A DNA stretch of 64,000 nt, taken from contig JAPDHM010000001.1 of assembly GCA_030704425.1 (NCBI GenBank), positions 1,116,001 through 1,180,000 of the forward strand, given 5' to 3'. The translations under genes and the position numbers were made by a program. The stretch's first letter is position 1. Every line of letters begins with the position of its first letter. The notes beneath the pieces are model-generated. The model did not search any database. It saw only the letters and a program-made list of their open reading frames with translations, and was not told the DNA's origin. This document shows, piece after piece, positions 37,568-46,192 of this stretch. Source of the stretch: Rhodobacteraceae bacterium IMCC1909. Lineage in GTDB: Bacteria; Pseudomonadota; Alphaproteobacteria; Rhodobacterales; Rhodobacteraceae.

Positions 37568-38240
37568 CTATGGCACCTCGCAGCCATTAGCAGCTTCAAA
37601 AACCTCGAACCACCGTTCGCGGTCAAACGTAATGGCACAAACTGCATCCAATTTAGCGATGCACATGAGATTGTTGGTGCCCAGCACAGGCATGATGCGC
37701 GCTGGATGCGCCAAGAGCCGAGCCACTGCAGCCGCGGCCACATCACGAGCACCAATCATTTGAAACAAAATCAGAAGCTTGGGGCTCTCCCCCCGGAACA
37801 ATGCGCCGCAAGCCAGCGGGAACAAACCATGGGCGGCACACCAAATTCCTGCAAAAAAACCAAATCGCCATTGGTAAATGCGCTATTCTCCACAACGCTC
37901 ATTTCGATCTGATTGGTGGCCAGAGGCGTTTTCATTATCGATTGCAACAAGGTCCAGTCATCGCGTTTAAAGTTGGATACACCCACTGACGCCACTTTCC
38001 CAGAGGCCACCACAAAATCCAGAGCCGCTCCTGTCTAGTGAAGAGACATCATTGGATCTGGCCTGTCCACCAGTAAAAGGTCAATTTTTAATTGCCCATG
38101 AGGCGTAATGAATGATCGATCAAAGCGGCAATAGGCGCCGCAGAGGTATCATAGTGCTTCACTCGTGTTCTGGCATATCGCCCAGCCCCGCGCAGCATAT
38201 TGCATTTCGTAACAATTTCAATATGGTCACGCAGTGCCGC
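37568..38240 (-). pseudogene. Decayed aldo/keto reductase, paralogue of 43345-44229
   Basis: Pieces in different frames match the intact aldo/keto reductase at 43345-44229: ALRDHIEIVTKC, then IDLLLVDRPDPMM, VGVSNFKRDDWTLLQS, NSAFTNGDLVFLQE and AAAAVARLLAHPARI. A one-base loss in the MG-N-IDLL region, a TAG where the intact gene reads HWETG, and a second one-base loss after VPPM break the frame. The 5' part (about 80 codons) is absent. It lies 7 bases after aglR and cannot make a working enzyme. Confidence 0.88.
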
Positions 38241-38412
38241 TAAGCAGACTGGCGCAAATTATTGAGCGCATAGATATAAGCCCCACCAGTAATTCGATGC
38301 GAGTTCTCATTCGTCTGGCAGCAGCTGTATCACGTTTACGAGGCTGGATCTTAATCTAAACATAAACTATTCTTATAGATTAAAATGCGCCTAAAATCGG
38401 TTATCACAAACA
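38241..38412. other. AT-rich gap, no gene seen
   Basis: 172 bases between the reductase pseudogene and the MauG-like gene. Where the 5' part of the reductase should be, the sequence no longer resembles it. A junction of a past rearrangement is possible, but no insertion-sequence end or direct repeat is apparent. Confidence 0.4.
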
Positions 38413-39729
38413 TTAATCAATCGACAATCCGCTTGGGACCTTATCAGGAATGCCGAGCCTGCCCAATTCAGCAGTTTTACCTGTCAAGCTTTCCAAAAAT
38501 ATAATAATATCAGATACATCATCATCACTTAGATCGATTTTACTAATATCAATTAGTCGCTTTTGGCGATTAATCTCTCTTTGATCAGATTGCACCACGA
38601 AATCAATGTCCTCAAGCCAAGGAGCTGGCGGCAGATTAGCCATATCACGTGTCCATTTAGCCCTCATTCCAATTGGATCCAAATGGTGACGCACAATTCC
38701 TTCCAGCGAGGGATATGCTCCGTTATGACCATACGGGGCTGTTAGTGCTACATTTCGCAAACTTGGCGTTTTAAATCTGTAAGCGTCTTCAAATTTATCA
38801 CTTTCGCCCATGCGGCCAGTATCGCGCGCTGTTGGATCGAAAAGCCTGGTGCGGCCTGGTCCAAAAGCAGGTAAGGACAGTGCATAGAAATTTTGGTCAG
38901 TAAACAAGGGCCCACGATGACAACTATAACACTCACCACGACCAAAAAATATTTTTCTGCCACGTTCCGCGCCATCGCTTAAATCTATCCCATTGACGAC
39001 CAATTCATCATAAGGACTGTCAAAACTCTGCCACTCAAAATTTATGAAATCACCCAAAGCGTTGGCTATTTCAACAATACTTACCTGCTCGGGTGCATCA
39101 ATATTGGAGAATGCTTTGACAAACATTTCGCCATATTCCGGTATTATCCTAACGCGCTTTGCTAAAATTGGCCATGCCGCATCAATTCGATCGTGAACTG
39201 CGCCAGCTATCTCATTTTCCTTCGGGTTTCCCGCCATCTCAAATTGAGCAACGAGAGGAAATAAAGCCTGAGCTGCGATGATCGTATCTAATCCGTCTGG
39301 GAGCCATTCTTGCGCGGGTGAGTTAAATCCATTTTCATAAATATCACTAATTTCAAGACGACCATCATGGAAAACGACTTTTATTGATTCATGTCCAAGA
39401 TTCCATAGGGAACTTGAGTTCCTTGGTATTCGTTTTAAAATTTTACTATCGCCAGTACCAGCGGACCTTTTTGGTCCTAGACCTACGCCACCTTCACCAA
39501 TACCCAAACTCAATCCATCTCCTCCACCATGTTTAGGATGGTGGCAGGTACTGCAGCTTATATTGCGGTTTCCAGATAAAATTTTATCATAGAACAATAG
39601 TTGTCCTATCTTTGCTCTTGCAATTTGCGTGGGAAGAAAGTGCTCTTGAGAAAGACTATATTTTTCCGCATAACTTGGATTTGAAGCAAGTAGATATAAG
39701 GTAAGACATTGAAATATTTTTGGCCACAA
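38413..39729 (-). CDS. Dihaem cytochrome c peroxidase/MauG-like protein
   Basis: About 438 residues, exported to the periplasm. Two haem-binding motifs are present: CSTCHH near residue 60 and CYSCHR near residue 270. The conserved NGAYPSLEGIVRHH of the CcpA/MauG family follows. The best start is the TTG at 39729, which gives a short signal peptide (WPKIFQCLTLYLLASNPSYA). The frame runs 148 codons further upstream, but that part lies antisense to the Sel1 gene and has no family similarity. The gene is AT-rich compared with its surroundings. Confidence 0.82.
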   Translation of the reverse strand: MWPKIFQCLTLYLLASNPSYAEKYSLSQEHFLPTQIARAKIGQLLFYDKILSGNRNISCSTCHHPKHGGGDGLSLGIGEGGVGLGPKRSAGTGDSKILKRIPRNSSSLWNLGHESIKVVFHDGRLEISDIYENGFNSPAQEWLPDGLDTIIAAQALFPLVAQFEMAGNPKENEIAGAVHDRIDAAWPILAKRVRIIPEYGEMFVKAFSNIDAPEQVSIVEIANALGDFINFEWQSFDSPYDELVVNGIDLSDGAERGRKIFFGRGECYSCHRGPLFTDQNFYALSLPAFGPGRTRLFDPTARDTGRMGESDKFEDAYRFKTPSLRNVALTAPYGHNGAYPSLEGIVRHHLDPIGMRAKWTRDMANLPPAPWLEDIDFVVQSDQREINRQKRLIDISKIDLSDDDVSDIIIFLESLTGKTAELGRLGIPDKVPSGLSID

Positions 39730-40218
39730 TTTTTGAGTAGGGTAATTATTACCCAGATTTTTATATTTGTTAGTTTTATTGGATCTATGGCGCAGGCGGA
39801 ACTTGAGGAAGCCCGTGATCTGATGGAGGCTGGAAAATTTATGGAGGCTCGTGCGGCTCTTTGGCCTGCTGCTCGTTCTGGAAACGCTGAAGCGGAAGAG
39901 CTCATTGGCATAATGTATGCGATGGGACTTGGTGTTGAACAAGACTACGAACGCGCCTTTGAATGGTATTTGCGAGCAGCAATGAAAGGACATCCAGGAG
40001 CACAATCGGGAGTGGCATGGTATTATGAAGTCGGACTCGGAATGCCCTCTATAGATCTTACGAGAGCTTACATGTGGTATGTTCTGTCCGCAATTGGCAA
40101 TGATCCTGATGCGATGATAAGTCAGGAGGAGGTCGTTAAAAAAATGTCCAGCGAGCAGATAACTAAAGCACATCTTTTAATCGATGATTATAGAGTTTGG
40201 CTTTATCCATTTAAATAG
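39709..40218 (+). CDS. Sel1-repeat protein with signal peptide
   Basis: A 169-residue exported protein: a signal peptide (about residues 1-29, ending SMAQA), then Sel1-type tetratricopeptide repeats, seen in AEELIGIMYAMGLGVEQDY, RAFEWYLRAAMKGHPGAQ and YYEVGLGMPSIDLTRAYM. The TTG start is preceded by AAGGTAAG. Its first 21 bases overlap head-to-head with the MauG-like gene. Sel1 proteins are usually protein-protein adaptors; a link to the neighbouring dihaem protein is possible. Confidence 0.8.
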   Translation: MKYFWPQFLSRVIITQIFIFVSFIGSMAQAELEEARDLMEAGKFMEARAALWPAARSGNAEAEELIGIMYAMGLGVEQDYERAFEWYLRAAMKGHPGAQSGVAWYYEVGLGMPSIDLTRAYMWYVLSAIGNDPDAMISQEEVVKKMSSEQITKAHLLIDDYRVWLYPFK

Positions 40219-40265
40219 GCTCCTTACCATTCAACATTTAGTTTTCATAGACGACTTTAATAGTT

Positions 40266-40293
40266 GTGCCGCGCGAACAAACTCGCGCGACAC
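40266..40293 (-). terminator. Hairpin between the Sel1 gene and dctP
   Basis: On the leftward RNA GUGUCGCGCGA pairs with UCGCGCGGCAC (one G-U pair) around a 6-base loop, 11 bases after the dctP stop. There is no strong U-run, so it is a moderate terminator candidate. It may serve both converging genes. Confidence 0.5.
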
Positions 40294-40304
40294 TTTCAAA
40301 AATG

Positions 40305-41363
40305 TTAGTTTATATCGCTTGCTCTACCGGAATTTAGTTCTGCTTCGGCTGCAGCTACTGCGGATGTTAGAGCGTCAAAAACCTCTTCGCCGCCATCAAC
40401 ATTAGCCTTAAACCAATCGTACACTGGCGCCGCGGCACTCTTGAACGCAGCTTTTTCTTCTGGAGTTGGAACATAGAGGTCGCCACCACCTGCAACAAAA
40501 TCAGCATATGCTTGTATCGATTTACGCTTGGGTGAGGCAAAAGTTGCTTGCTGAAGTTGAGCAAAACCATCGACCACGATTGTGCGCATGTCATTTGGTA
40601 GTGACATAAACTTGTCGTTGGACATCCACCAAAGTGCACCCATGTACGCGTGACCGTCTAAAGTTACGTATTGCAGCCCTGCATCAGGAAATTTCATGCC
40701 CATGATGTCAGTAATGCCATTTTTAGATCCTTCAACAACTCCTGTTTGAAAGGAAGTGAAAAGTTCAGGCCAAGGGATGGGCGTTGGAGAAGCACCAAGT
40801 GCCCGCACTAATTCTTGTGGCAAATCCGCTACAACAGTACGGATCTTAAGGCCTTCCATATCACTCGGGCTTTGCACACGACGTTTAGTATTGGCGAAGT
40901 TACGCCATCCGCCCGTGTTACCGATTGTCATCAAGCGAATTTTGTCTCCAGAGTTTTCAAGAGCCATTTTGCGCACTGTGCGCGTAAATTCGCCCGATAA
41001 AACATGTTCTGCGACACGATCATCCGCCATTAAGTATGGTAAATCGAGTACTTGAACATATGGAAAAATCCCTGCCGCGCCACCCGAAGTGGAAATGTAC
41101 ACATCTATAGAGCCATCGGCTACACCTTGAAGACATTCAGCACCTTTTGAGCAAAGCTGCGTGCCAATAAATAATTCAACTTCTATAGCCCCGTTTGACG
41201 CGCTCTCGACATAATTTTTAAAAACGATAAGGCCGTCATAATCCTCGTCGTTTTCATTTGAATTTGCTGTAGCACGAATTGTGAAATCTGCAGCCTGAGC
41301 TGAGATTGCACCAGTTGCAAGTATTGCAGCAACAGTAAGTGACTTAATTGTACCTTTTAGCAT
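40305..41363 (-). CDS. TRAP transporter substrate-binding protein, DctP family
   Basis: A 352-residue periplasmic solute receptor. Signal peptide about residues 1-24 (ends AISAQA). The carboxylate-binding segment MEGLKIRTVVADLPQELVRALG and GVVEGSKNGITDIMGMKF are DctP family features. A ribosome site (GGGAGG) precedes the ATG. It is last in a leftward LLM-oxygenase/reductase/DctQ/DctM/DctP cluster. The ligand is not predictable but is probably an organic acid. Confidence 0.92.
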   Translation of the reverse strand: MLKGTIKSLTVAAILATGAISAQAADFTIRATANSNENDEDYDGLIVFKNYVESASNGAIEVELFIGTQLCSKGAECLQGVADGSIDVYISTSGGAAGIFPYVQVLDLPYLMADDRVAEHVLSGEFTRTVRKMALENSGDKIRLMTIGNTGGWRNFANTKRRVQSPSDMEGLKIRTVVADLPQELVRALGASPTPIPWPELFTSFQTGVVEGSKNGITDIMGMKFPDAGLQYVTLDGHAYMGALWWMSNDKFMSLPNDMRTIVVDGFAQLQQATFASPKRKSIQAYADFVAGGGDLYVPTPEEKAAFKSAAAPVYDWFKANVDGGEEVFDALTSAVAAAEAELNSGRASDIN

Positions 41364-41394
41364 GTTGTCCTCCCAAGTGTTTTGCTGTTTAGGT

Positions 41395-42654
41395 CTAGTT
41401 TAAAAACCCCGTCAAACGGGGGATGGTCATCGAGATGGCGGGAACATATGTGATTAGAAAGATCACTAATATTTCAACCAACAAGAATGGGATAATTGCT
41501 CTAGCGATCGCCTCAACACGCTCACCTGACACTGATGATGCCACAAAAAGGACTAACCCCATAGGCGGCGTTGCTAGGCCTACTGTGAGATTAACACTCA
41601 TAATTATTGCAAAATGAATGGGATCTACGCCAAGGCTAACAAATATAGGTCCAAGTATTGGGCCCAAAATGATAATAGCAGGACCGGCGTCAAGAAACAT
41701 TCCGACTATAAAAAGTAAAATGTTAATTAAAAACAGCAATACTAAAGGATTATTGGACAAAGAAACAATGTAGACAGCCAGAATTTCCGGCGCATGGCTA
41801 AGGCTAACAACAGTCTTAAAAGCCATTGCTGCTCCGACTAACAACAAAACTACCGACGACGTCATCGCAGCCTTTGTTAGTACATTTTGGAGGTCTTTTA
41901 CACGCAAGGTCTTCAGGACAAATAGGCCAATAAATGTTGCATATCCAACTGCAACCGCCGCGGCTTCCGTGGGAGTAAACACGCCGCCGAGAATTCCACC
42001 TAAAATTATAATAGGCGTTAAAAGCGGAAAAAATGCTTTCAGGCTAGCTTTCCCTCTTTCATTCCAAGTGTACTTATTGCTGGCAACTGGAAAATCATAT
42101 CGGTCAGCCATAAATTTCACAGTAAGCATCAATCCTAAACCGACTAAAATACCAGGGACAATTCCAGCCAAAAACAATGCAGCCACACTTTCCCCCATGA
42201 CATATGCGTATATTATCATTATTCCAGATGGTGGTATAATTGGTCCAATGACAGAGCTGGCCGCAGTAATGGCCGCAGCAAAACGACGCGAGTAACCTTG
42301 CTTTTCCATAGCAGGTATTAGCATTGAACCTAATGCCGAAGTGTCGGCCACAGCTGAGCCCGACAAACCTGCAAACAACATAGAAGATAGAATGTTGACG
42401 TGTGCCAATCCGCCTCGCAAATGGCCAAGCATAGCTTGAGAAAATTCAACTAATCTTCCAGTAATACCACCCCGGTTCATTAGCTCTCCGGCAAGCATAA
42501 AAAAAGGTATTGCCATCAAAGGGAAGCTATCAATACCATTATACACATTTCTGTATAATAGACCAATGTCTCGTTCTTGGCCGTTCAACCACAACAATAA
42601 TCCCGGTGCTGCAAGCAAGCTAAAAAACACAGGTAACCCTACGAGTAAAAACAC
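41395..42654 (-). CDS. TRAP transporter large permease, DctM family
   Basis: About 419 residues with 12 or so hydrophobic segments. The family motifs GLSGSAVADTSALGSMLIP and GPIIPPSGIMIIYAYVMGES are clear. The GTG at 42654 lacks a ribosome site. An in-frame ATT at 42684, overlapping the dctQ stop as TAATT with AAAGGAT upstream, would add ten residues (ILLWFLPLFL) that complete the first helix and may be the real start. It follows dctQ directly. Confidence 0.9.
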   Translation of the reverse strand: MFLLVGLPVFFSLLAAPGLLLWLNGQERDIGLLYRNVYNGIDSFPLMAIPFFMLAGELMNRGGITGRLVEFSQAMLGHLRGGLAHVNILSSMLFAGLSGSAVADTSALGSMLIPAMEKQGYSRRFAAAITAASSVIGPIIPPSGIMIIYAYVMGESVAALFLAGIVPGILVGLGLMLTVKFMADRYDFPVASNKYTWNERGKASLKAFFPLLTPIIILGGILGGVFTPTEAAAVAVGYATFIGLFVLKTLRVKDLQNVLTKAAMTSSVVLLLVGAAMAFKTVVSLSHAPEILAVYIVSLSNNPLVLLFLINILLFIVGMFLDAGPAIIILGPILGPIFVSLGVDPIHFAIIMSVNLTVGLATPPMGLVLFVASSVSGERVEAIARAIIPFLLVEILVIFLITYVPAISMTIPRLTGFLN

Positions 42655-42683
42655 TAAAAAGAGGGGGAGAAACCACAGTAAAA

Positions 42684-43271
42684 TTAGTCTATCCTTTCAA
42701 TTTCTAGGTTCGGGATAGGCCTAAGGCAGATATTTTTATCTGCAATTAGTAAAAGCTGGCGTAAAATCATCTCAATATTAACAAATATCATTAAAGTCAC
42801 CCCTGTAAACAAAGACAGGTACATATAAAAAAGGCTCATTTTTATCGTTTTCAAGCCAACTAAATACAACGGTATTCTTAATGAGGCACTCGAAAACATC
42901 GATCCAGAACCGACATGTTTCCAGCCTAATTGAAAAGCTACTAAAAGTACAATTAAGGAGATTAATGATAATAATAAAGCAATTGCTGAAAATAAATGGC
43001 TTGAAAAATATCGATGAAGTGTATCAATTGCCACAAAGCCGCTTTGGCGCAGCGCAATTGGTGCCATCAGGCTGGTTAACCATAGCATGAGAAAACGTGC
43101 TGCTTCATCAGGCCATGGCAATGCATTGTTTAAAATATAACGACAAAATACCTGAAGCAAAATAACAAAAACCATCATCGCCAAGGCGATTACAGATATA
43201 AAACGTCCAATACGACCCGCTAAGTCATTAAAAAATTGAAATGGCTGCAGCAATAAAAAAAACAAAGTCAT
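42684..43271 (-). CDS. TRAP transporter small permease, DctQ family
   Basis: About 195 residues with four hydrophobic segments and the DctQ motif LQVFCRYILNNALPWPDEAAR. I prefer the ATG at 43271 (MTLFFLLLQPFQ); the frame stays open for 31 codons upstream into the end of the reductase gene. The ribosome site is weak, so the start is uncertain. AT-rich. Confidence 0.85.
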   Translation of the reverse strand: MTLFFLLLQPFQFFNDLAGRIGRFISVIALAMMVFVILLQVFCRYILNNALPWPDEAARFLMLWLTSLMAPIALRQSGFVAIDTLHRYFSSHLFSAIALLLSLISLIVLLVAFQLGWKHVGSGSMFSSASLRIPLYLVGLKTIKMSLFYMYLSLFTGVTLMIFVNIEMILRQLLLIADKNICLRPIPNLEIERID

Positions 43272-43344
43272 GATGCTAACACAAACTTTGTGAGCGCATT
43301 TCGAACTCTTAATATGTTTCGCTGTAATTTGCTTTTTAGGGTCA

Positions 43345-44229
43345 TTACGCCACCTCTTGCCCAATGGCGCACGTATAGATCTCGAACCAAGTTTCTCTGT
43401 TAATACAAATATTCAAGGCAGAACCAAGTTTTTTGATACGGTTTAGATTATTGGTGCCAAGCACTGGCACTATCTTGGACGGATGCGCTAAGAGCCATGC
43501 CACAGCTGCAGCGGCGGCGTCACCCTGCCCCAAATCGGACAGCAATGCCAAAAGTCGAGAATTTTCTCCAGCGAACAAAGCGCCACCTGTTAGTGGAGAC
43601 CAAGCCATTGCCGGTACATTACGTTCTTGCAAAAAGGCTAAATCACCATTTGTAAAAGCACTATTTTCAAGCACGCTGATTTCAATTTGATTGGTGACCA
43701 AAGGGCTCTGCATTGCAGATTGCAGCAAAGTCCAATCATGCGATTTGAAATTTGAAACCCCAACACTTCGCACCTTACCCGATTTCACTGCCATATCCAA
43801 CGCAGCACCTGTCTCCCAGTGGTCCATCAGCGGGTCTGGACGATGAACCAATAAAAGATCAATGTGATCTACACCCATCAAACGCAGGGAGTGGTCAACA
43901 GAAGCCGCTATATGAGCCGCCGAAGTGTCGTAATGTTTGATACGTGTACTGGCATATCGCCCAGCCCCAATCAAAATATCGCATTTCGTAACAATTTCAA
44001 TCTGGTCACGAAGCTGTGGCGCGGCGCGCAGAGCATTCCCTAATACCTCTTCCGCCTCATAACCACCATAAATATCGGCTTGATCCATCGTCGTGATACC
44101 CTGGATCAAACAGGCTTCAATTTTTGCCTGAACATGAGAAGGGCTGGTATTCTGGTCATCAGCAAGCCGCCACATTCCATAGACCAAGCGGCTCAGCGTG
44201 ACGTTATCACTCAAAGAAATACGTTCCAT
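43345..44229 (-). CDS. Aldo/keto reductase
   Basis: A 294-residue NADP-dependent reductase (YdhF-like group). The catalytic tetrad is visible as DQADIYGGY (D and Y), VTKCDIL (K) and LLVHRPDP (H); the cofactor-binding end is VPVLGTNNLNRI. The ATG overlaps the flavin monooxygenase stop by one base (TAATG), so they are coupled. A broken paralogue lies 5-6 kb away in the same orientation. The likely role is reduction of an aldehyde or ketone released by the monooxygenase. Confidence 0.93.
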   Translation of the reverse strand: MERISLSDNVTLSRLVYGMWRLADDQNTSPSHVQAKIEACLIQGITTMDQADIYGGYEAEEVLGNALRAAPQLRDQIEIVTKCDILIGAGRYASTRIKHYDTSAAHIAASVDHSLRLMGVDHIDLLLVHRPDPLMDHWETGAALDMAVKSGKVRSVGVSNFKSHDWTLLQSAMQSPLVTNQIEISVLENSAFTNGDLAFLQERNVPAMAWSPLTGGALFAGENSRLLALLSDLGQGDAAAAAVAWLLAHPSKIVPVLGTNNLNRIKKLGSALNICINRETWFEIYTCAIGQEVA

Positions 44230-45386
44230 TATTGTCGGGGTCCAATTCCAAGAGGTGTTGAAGGGGAGTCTGTGGGTACTCGACCATATTCATGTGGCAG
44301 AGAACAAGTTTTTAATTCAGGCAAAACCAACTTGCCAACATAGTCACATTCTTCCAAATGCGGATAGCCAGAAAAAATAAATGATCGCATGCCCATCTTT
44401 TGATAGGCTTCGAGCTCGGACAATATTTGATCGGCAGACCCCACAAGGGCGGCACCACAGCCCGAGCGCGCGCGCCCCACCCCGGTCCACAGATGCGGCT
44501 CGATAAACCCATCCATATCAGCCAAATCTCGATTCCGCGCTTGCCGCGAAACACCATAAGATCCACTATCTAAGGCCCGGTTGCGGATGACGCTGCCGGT
44601 TTCATCGTCGAGTTTCGAGACCAATTCCTGTGCAAACTCACGCGCTTCTTGCTCCGTATCGCGCACGATCAAGTGAACCCGCAGACCGTAATCCAACGTT
44701 CGACCATAAGTCTTTGCACGCGCATGTACCGCCTGCATCCTTTGGCTCAAATCTTCCCGAGACTCCGGCCACATCAGATAGACATCACAATGTTCGGCGC
44801 AAAGCTCGACCGCATCGGGAGAGTAACCGCCAAAGTAAAGCAGCGGGCCGCCGTTTTGTTGATAGGGCCGTGCCGGTTCCGCGCTGACCCCTTGGAAATT
44901 ATAAATTTCACCTTCAAAATTGATCTCATCTGCCGTCCAGGCTTGCTTGAGGATCTGCACGACTTCCCGCGATCTTTGATAACGATAGGGACTCGGTTCC
45001 TTTTGGCCCGGGAAATCCGATGAAATCACATTCAAGGTCAAACGCCCTTTGAGCATGTGATCCAAAGTTGCAACTGTTCGCGCCAACATGATCGGTTGCA
45101 TCTCTCCACAGCGAATAGCCGCCAGCATATTGATGTTCTCGGTGATCGGTGCGCATCCAGCCACGAAAGACAAAGTATCCTGCCCAACCTGATAAGAGGA
45201 TGGGCACAGAATATTGCGAAAGCCATTGGCCTCTGATTGCTGAACAATTTTGCTACAATGGGCCCAAGAGGAGCGCAATGCGCCATCAGGCACGCCCAGA
45301 TATTGGTAGTCATCAGAACACAGGGCCGAAAACCAAGAGACTTCGGCCGCTTTCAGATCAGCGGATGTTATGGGAACGATGGTCAT
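44229..45386 (-). CDS. LLM-class flavin-dependent monooxygenase (SsuD-like)
   Basis: A 385-residue TIM-barrel, FMNH2-dependent monooxygenase of the alkanesulfonate monooxygenase (SsuD) branch. Supporting segments are TLDHMLKGRLTLNVISSDFPG, the YFGGYSPDAVELC region and GSADQILSELEAYQKMG. It is the first gene in the leftward catabolic cluster. SsuD relatives cleave C-S or C-N bonds or oxidise alkyl substrates, so the TRAP-imported compound may be a sulfonate or a nitrogen compound; this is inference. No flavin reductase gene is beside it. Confidence 0.88.
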   Translation of the reverse strand: MTIVPITSADLKAAEVSWFSALCSDDYQYLGVPDGALRSSWAHCSKIVQQSEANGFRNILCPSSYQVGQDTLSFVAGCAPITENINMLAAIRCGEMQPIMLARTVATLDHMLKGRLTLNVISSDFPGQKEPSPYRYQRSREVVQILKQAWTADEINFEGEIYNFQGVSAEPARPYQQNGGPLLYFGGYSPDAVELCAEHCDVYLMWPESREDLSQRMQAVHARAKTYGRTLDYGLRVHLIVRDTEQEAREFAQELVSKLDDETGSVIRNRALDSGSYGVSRQARNRDLADMDGFIEPHLWTGVGRARSGCGAALVGSADQILSELEAYQKMGMRSFIFSGYPHLEECDYVGKLVLPELKTCSLPHEYGRVPTDSPSTPLGIGPRQ

Positions 45387-45428
45387 TGTGATCTCAAAAA
45401 TAAGGCTTGCATTTCACGTTTAAACCTC

Positions 45429-45440
45429 ACATCAAGATGT
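45429..45440. promoter_or_regulatory. Short inverted repeat in the divergent control region
   Basis: ACATC-AA-GATGT lies 30 bases upstream of the GntR ATG, between that gene and the divergent monooxygenase gene. It could be a GntR/HutC-type operator, but a 5-bp repeat is weak evidence. Confidence 0.25.
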
Positions 45441-45469
45441 AAATCAATAGTGGATCAATCTTCACGCCC

Positions 45470-46183
45470 ATGGCCAGTCCAACCCCCTCACCCGGCGCAT
45501 TGCCAACCTATGTGCAGATCAGCGAAGCCATCGCGCGGCGCATCACCGCGGGGCAATGGCTTGATGGAGAACGCTTACCGCCGGAACGCACTATGGCGGC
45601 AGAATTTGGCGTGGCGGTTGGCACGCTGCGCAAAGCCTTGGGCCGTCTGCAAGATCAAAAGCTTTTGCGCCGTGTCCAAGGATCAGGAAATTACATTAAT
45701 ATCACCCCACAAACCGCAAATATTTATTCATTTTTTAGGTTAGAATCTCTGAGCGGAGCCGGCCTTCCCACCGCACAGCTTTTGTCGGTTGACCGGCTTC
45801 CAAAACCGATAGATGCTCCCTATTTTGGGGCAAACCCAGCCGCTTTTCGGTTTCGACGCCTGCGGTTTTTGGATCACCAGCCCGCGGCTCTAGAAGAGAT
45901 CTGGCTTGATGGTTCAGTGGCCGATCATTTAGCGCCCGAAGAAATTTCAGAATCGCTCTATCACAGCTATCAAACCCGTTTTGGACTGTGGATCGTCCGG
46001 GCCGAAGATCGCGTGTCTTTTGCCCCAACACCAACCTGGGGCGTAGATCAATTTGGTCTGCGCCCTGGCGAGACAGCCGGTTATGTTGAAAGAATCGCAT
46101 GGGCCAATACAGGCGCGCGCCTCGAGTTTTCACGAAACTGGTATGATCCTTCCGTTTCACGCTATGTCGCACGTATCAAGTAA
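45470..46183 (+). CDS. GntR-family regulator, HutC subfamily
   Basis: A 237-residue regulator with an N-terminal winged helix (TYVQISEAIARRITAGQW, RTMAAEFGVAVGTLRKAL) and a C-terminal UTRA ligand-binding domain. It is divergent from the monooxygenase operon and upstream of a dehydrogenase gene, so it probably controls both directions. No obvious ribosome site before the ATG. Confidence 0.88.
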   Translation: MASPTPSPGALPTYVQISEAIARRITAGQWLDGERLPPERTMAAEFGVAVGTLRKALGRLQDQKLLRRVQGSGNYINITPQTANIYSFFRLESLSGAGLPTAQLLSVDRLPKPIDAPYFGANPAAFRFRRLRFLDHQPAALEEIWLDGSVADHLAPEEISESLYHSYQTRFGLWIVRAEDRVSFAPTPTWGVDQFGLRPGETAGYVERIAWANTGARLEFSRNWYDPSVSRYVARIK

Positions 46184-46192
46184 GGACAGATA

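Noticed and set aside
38241-38412. An insertion-sequence remnant beside the reductase pseudogene
   Set aside because: No terminal inverted repeats, target duplication or transposase similarity could be seen.
39730-40173. A 148-codon N-terminal extension of the MauG-like protein
   Set aside because: It is antisense to the Sel1 gene, has no family similarity, and a signal peptide starts at the TTG at 39729.
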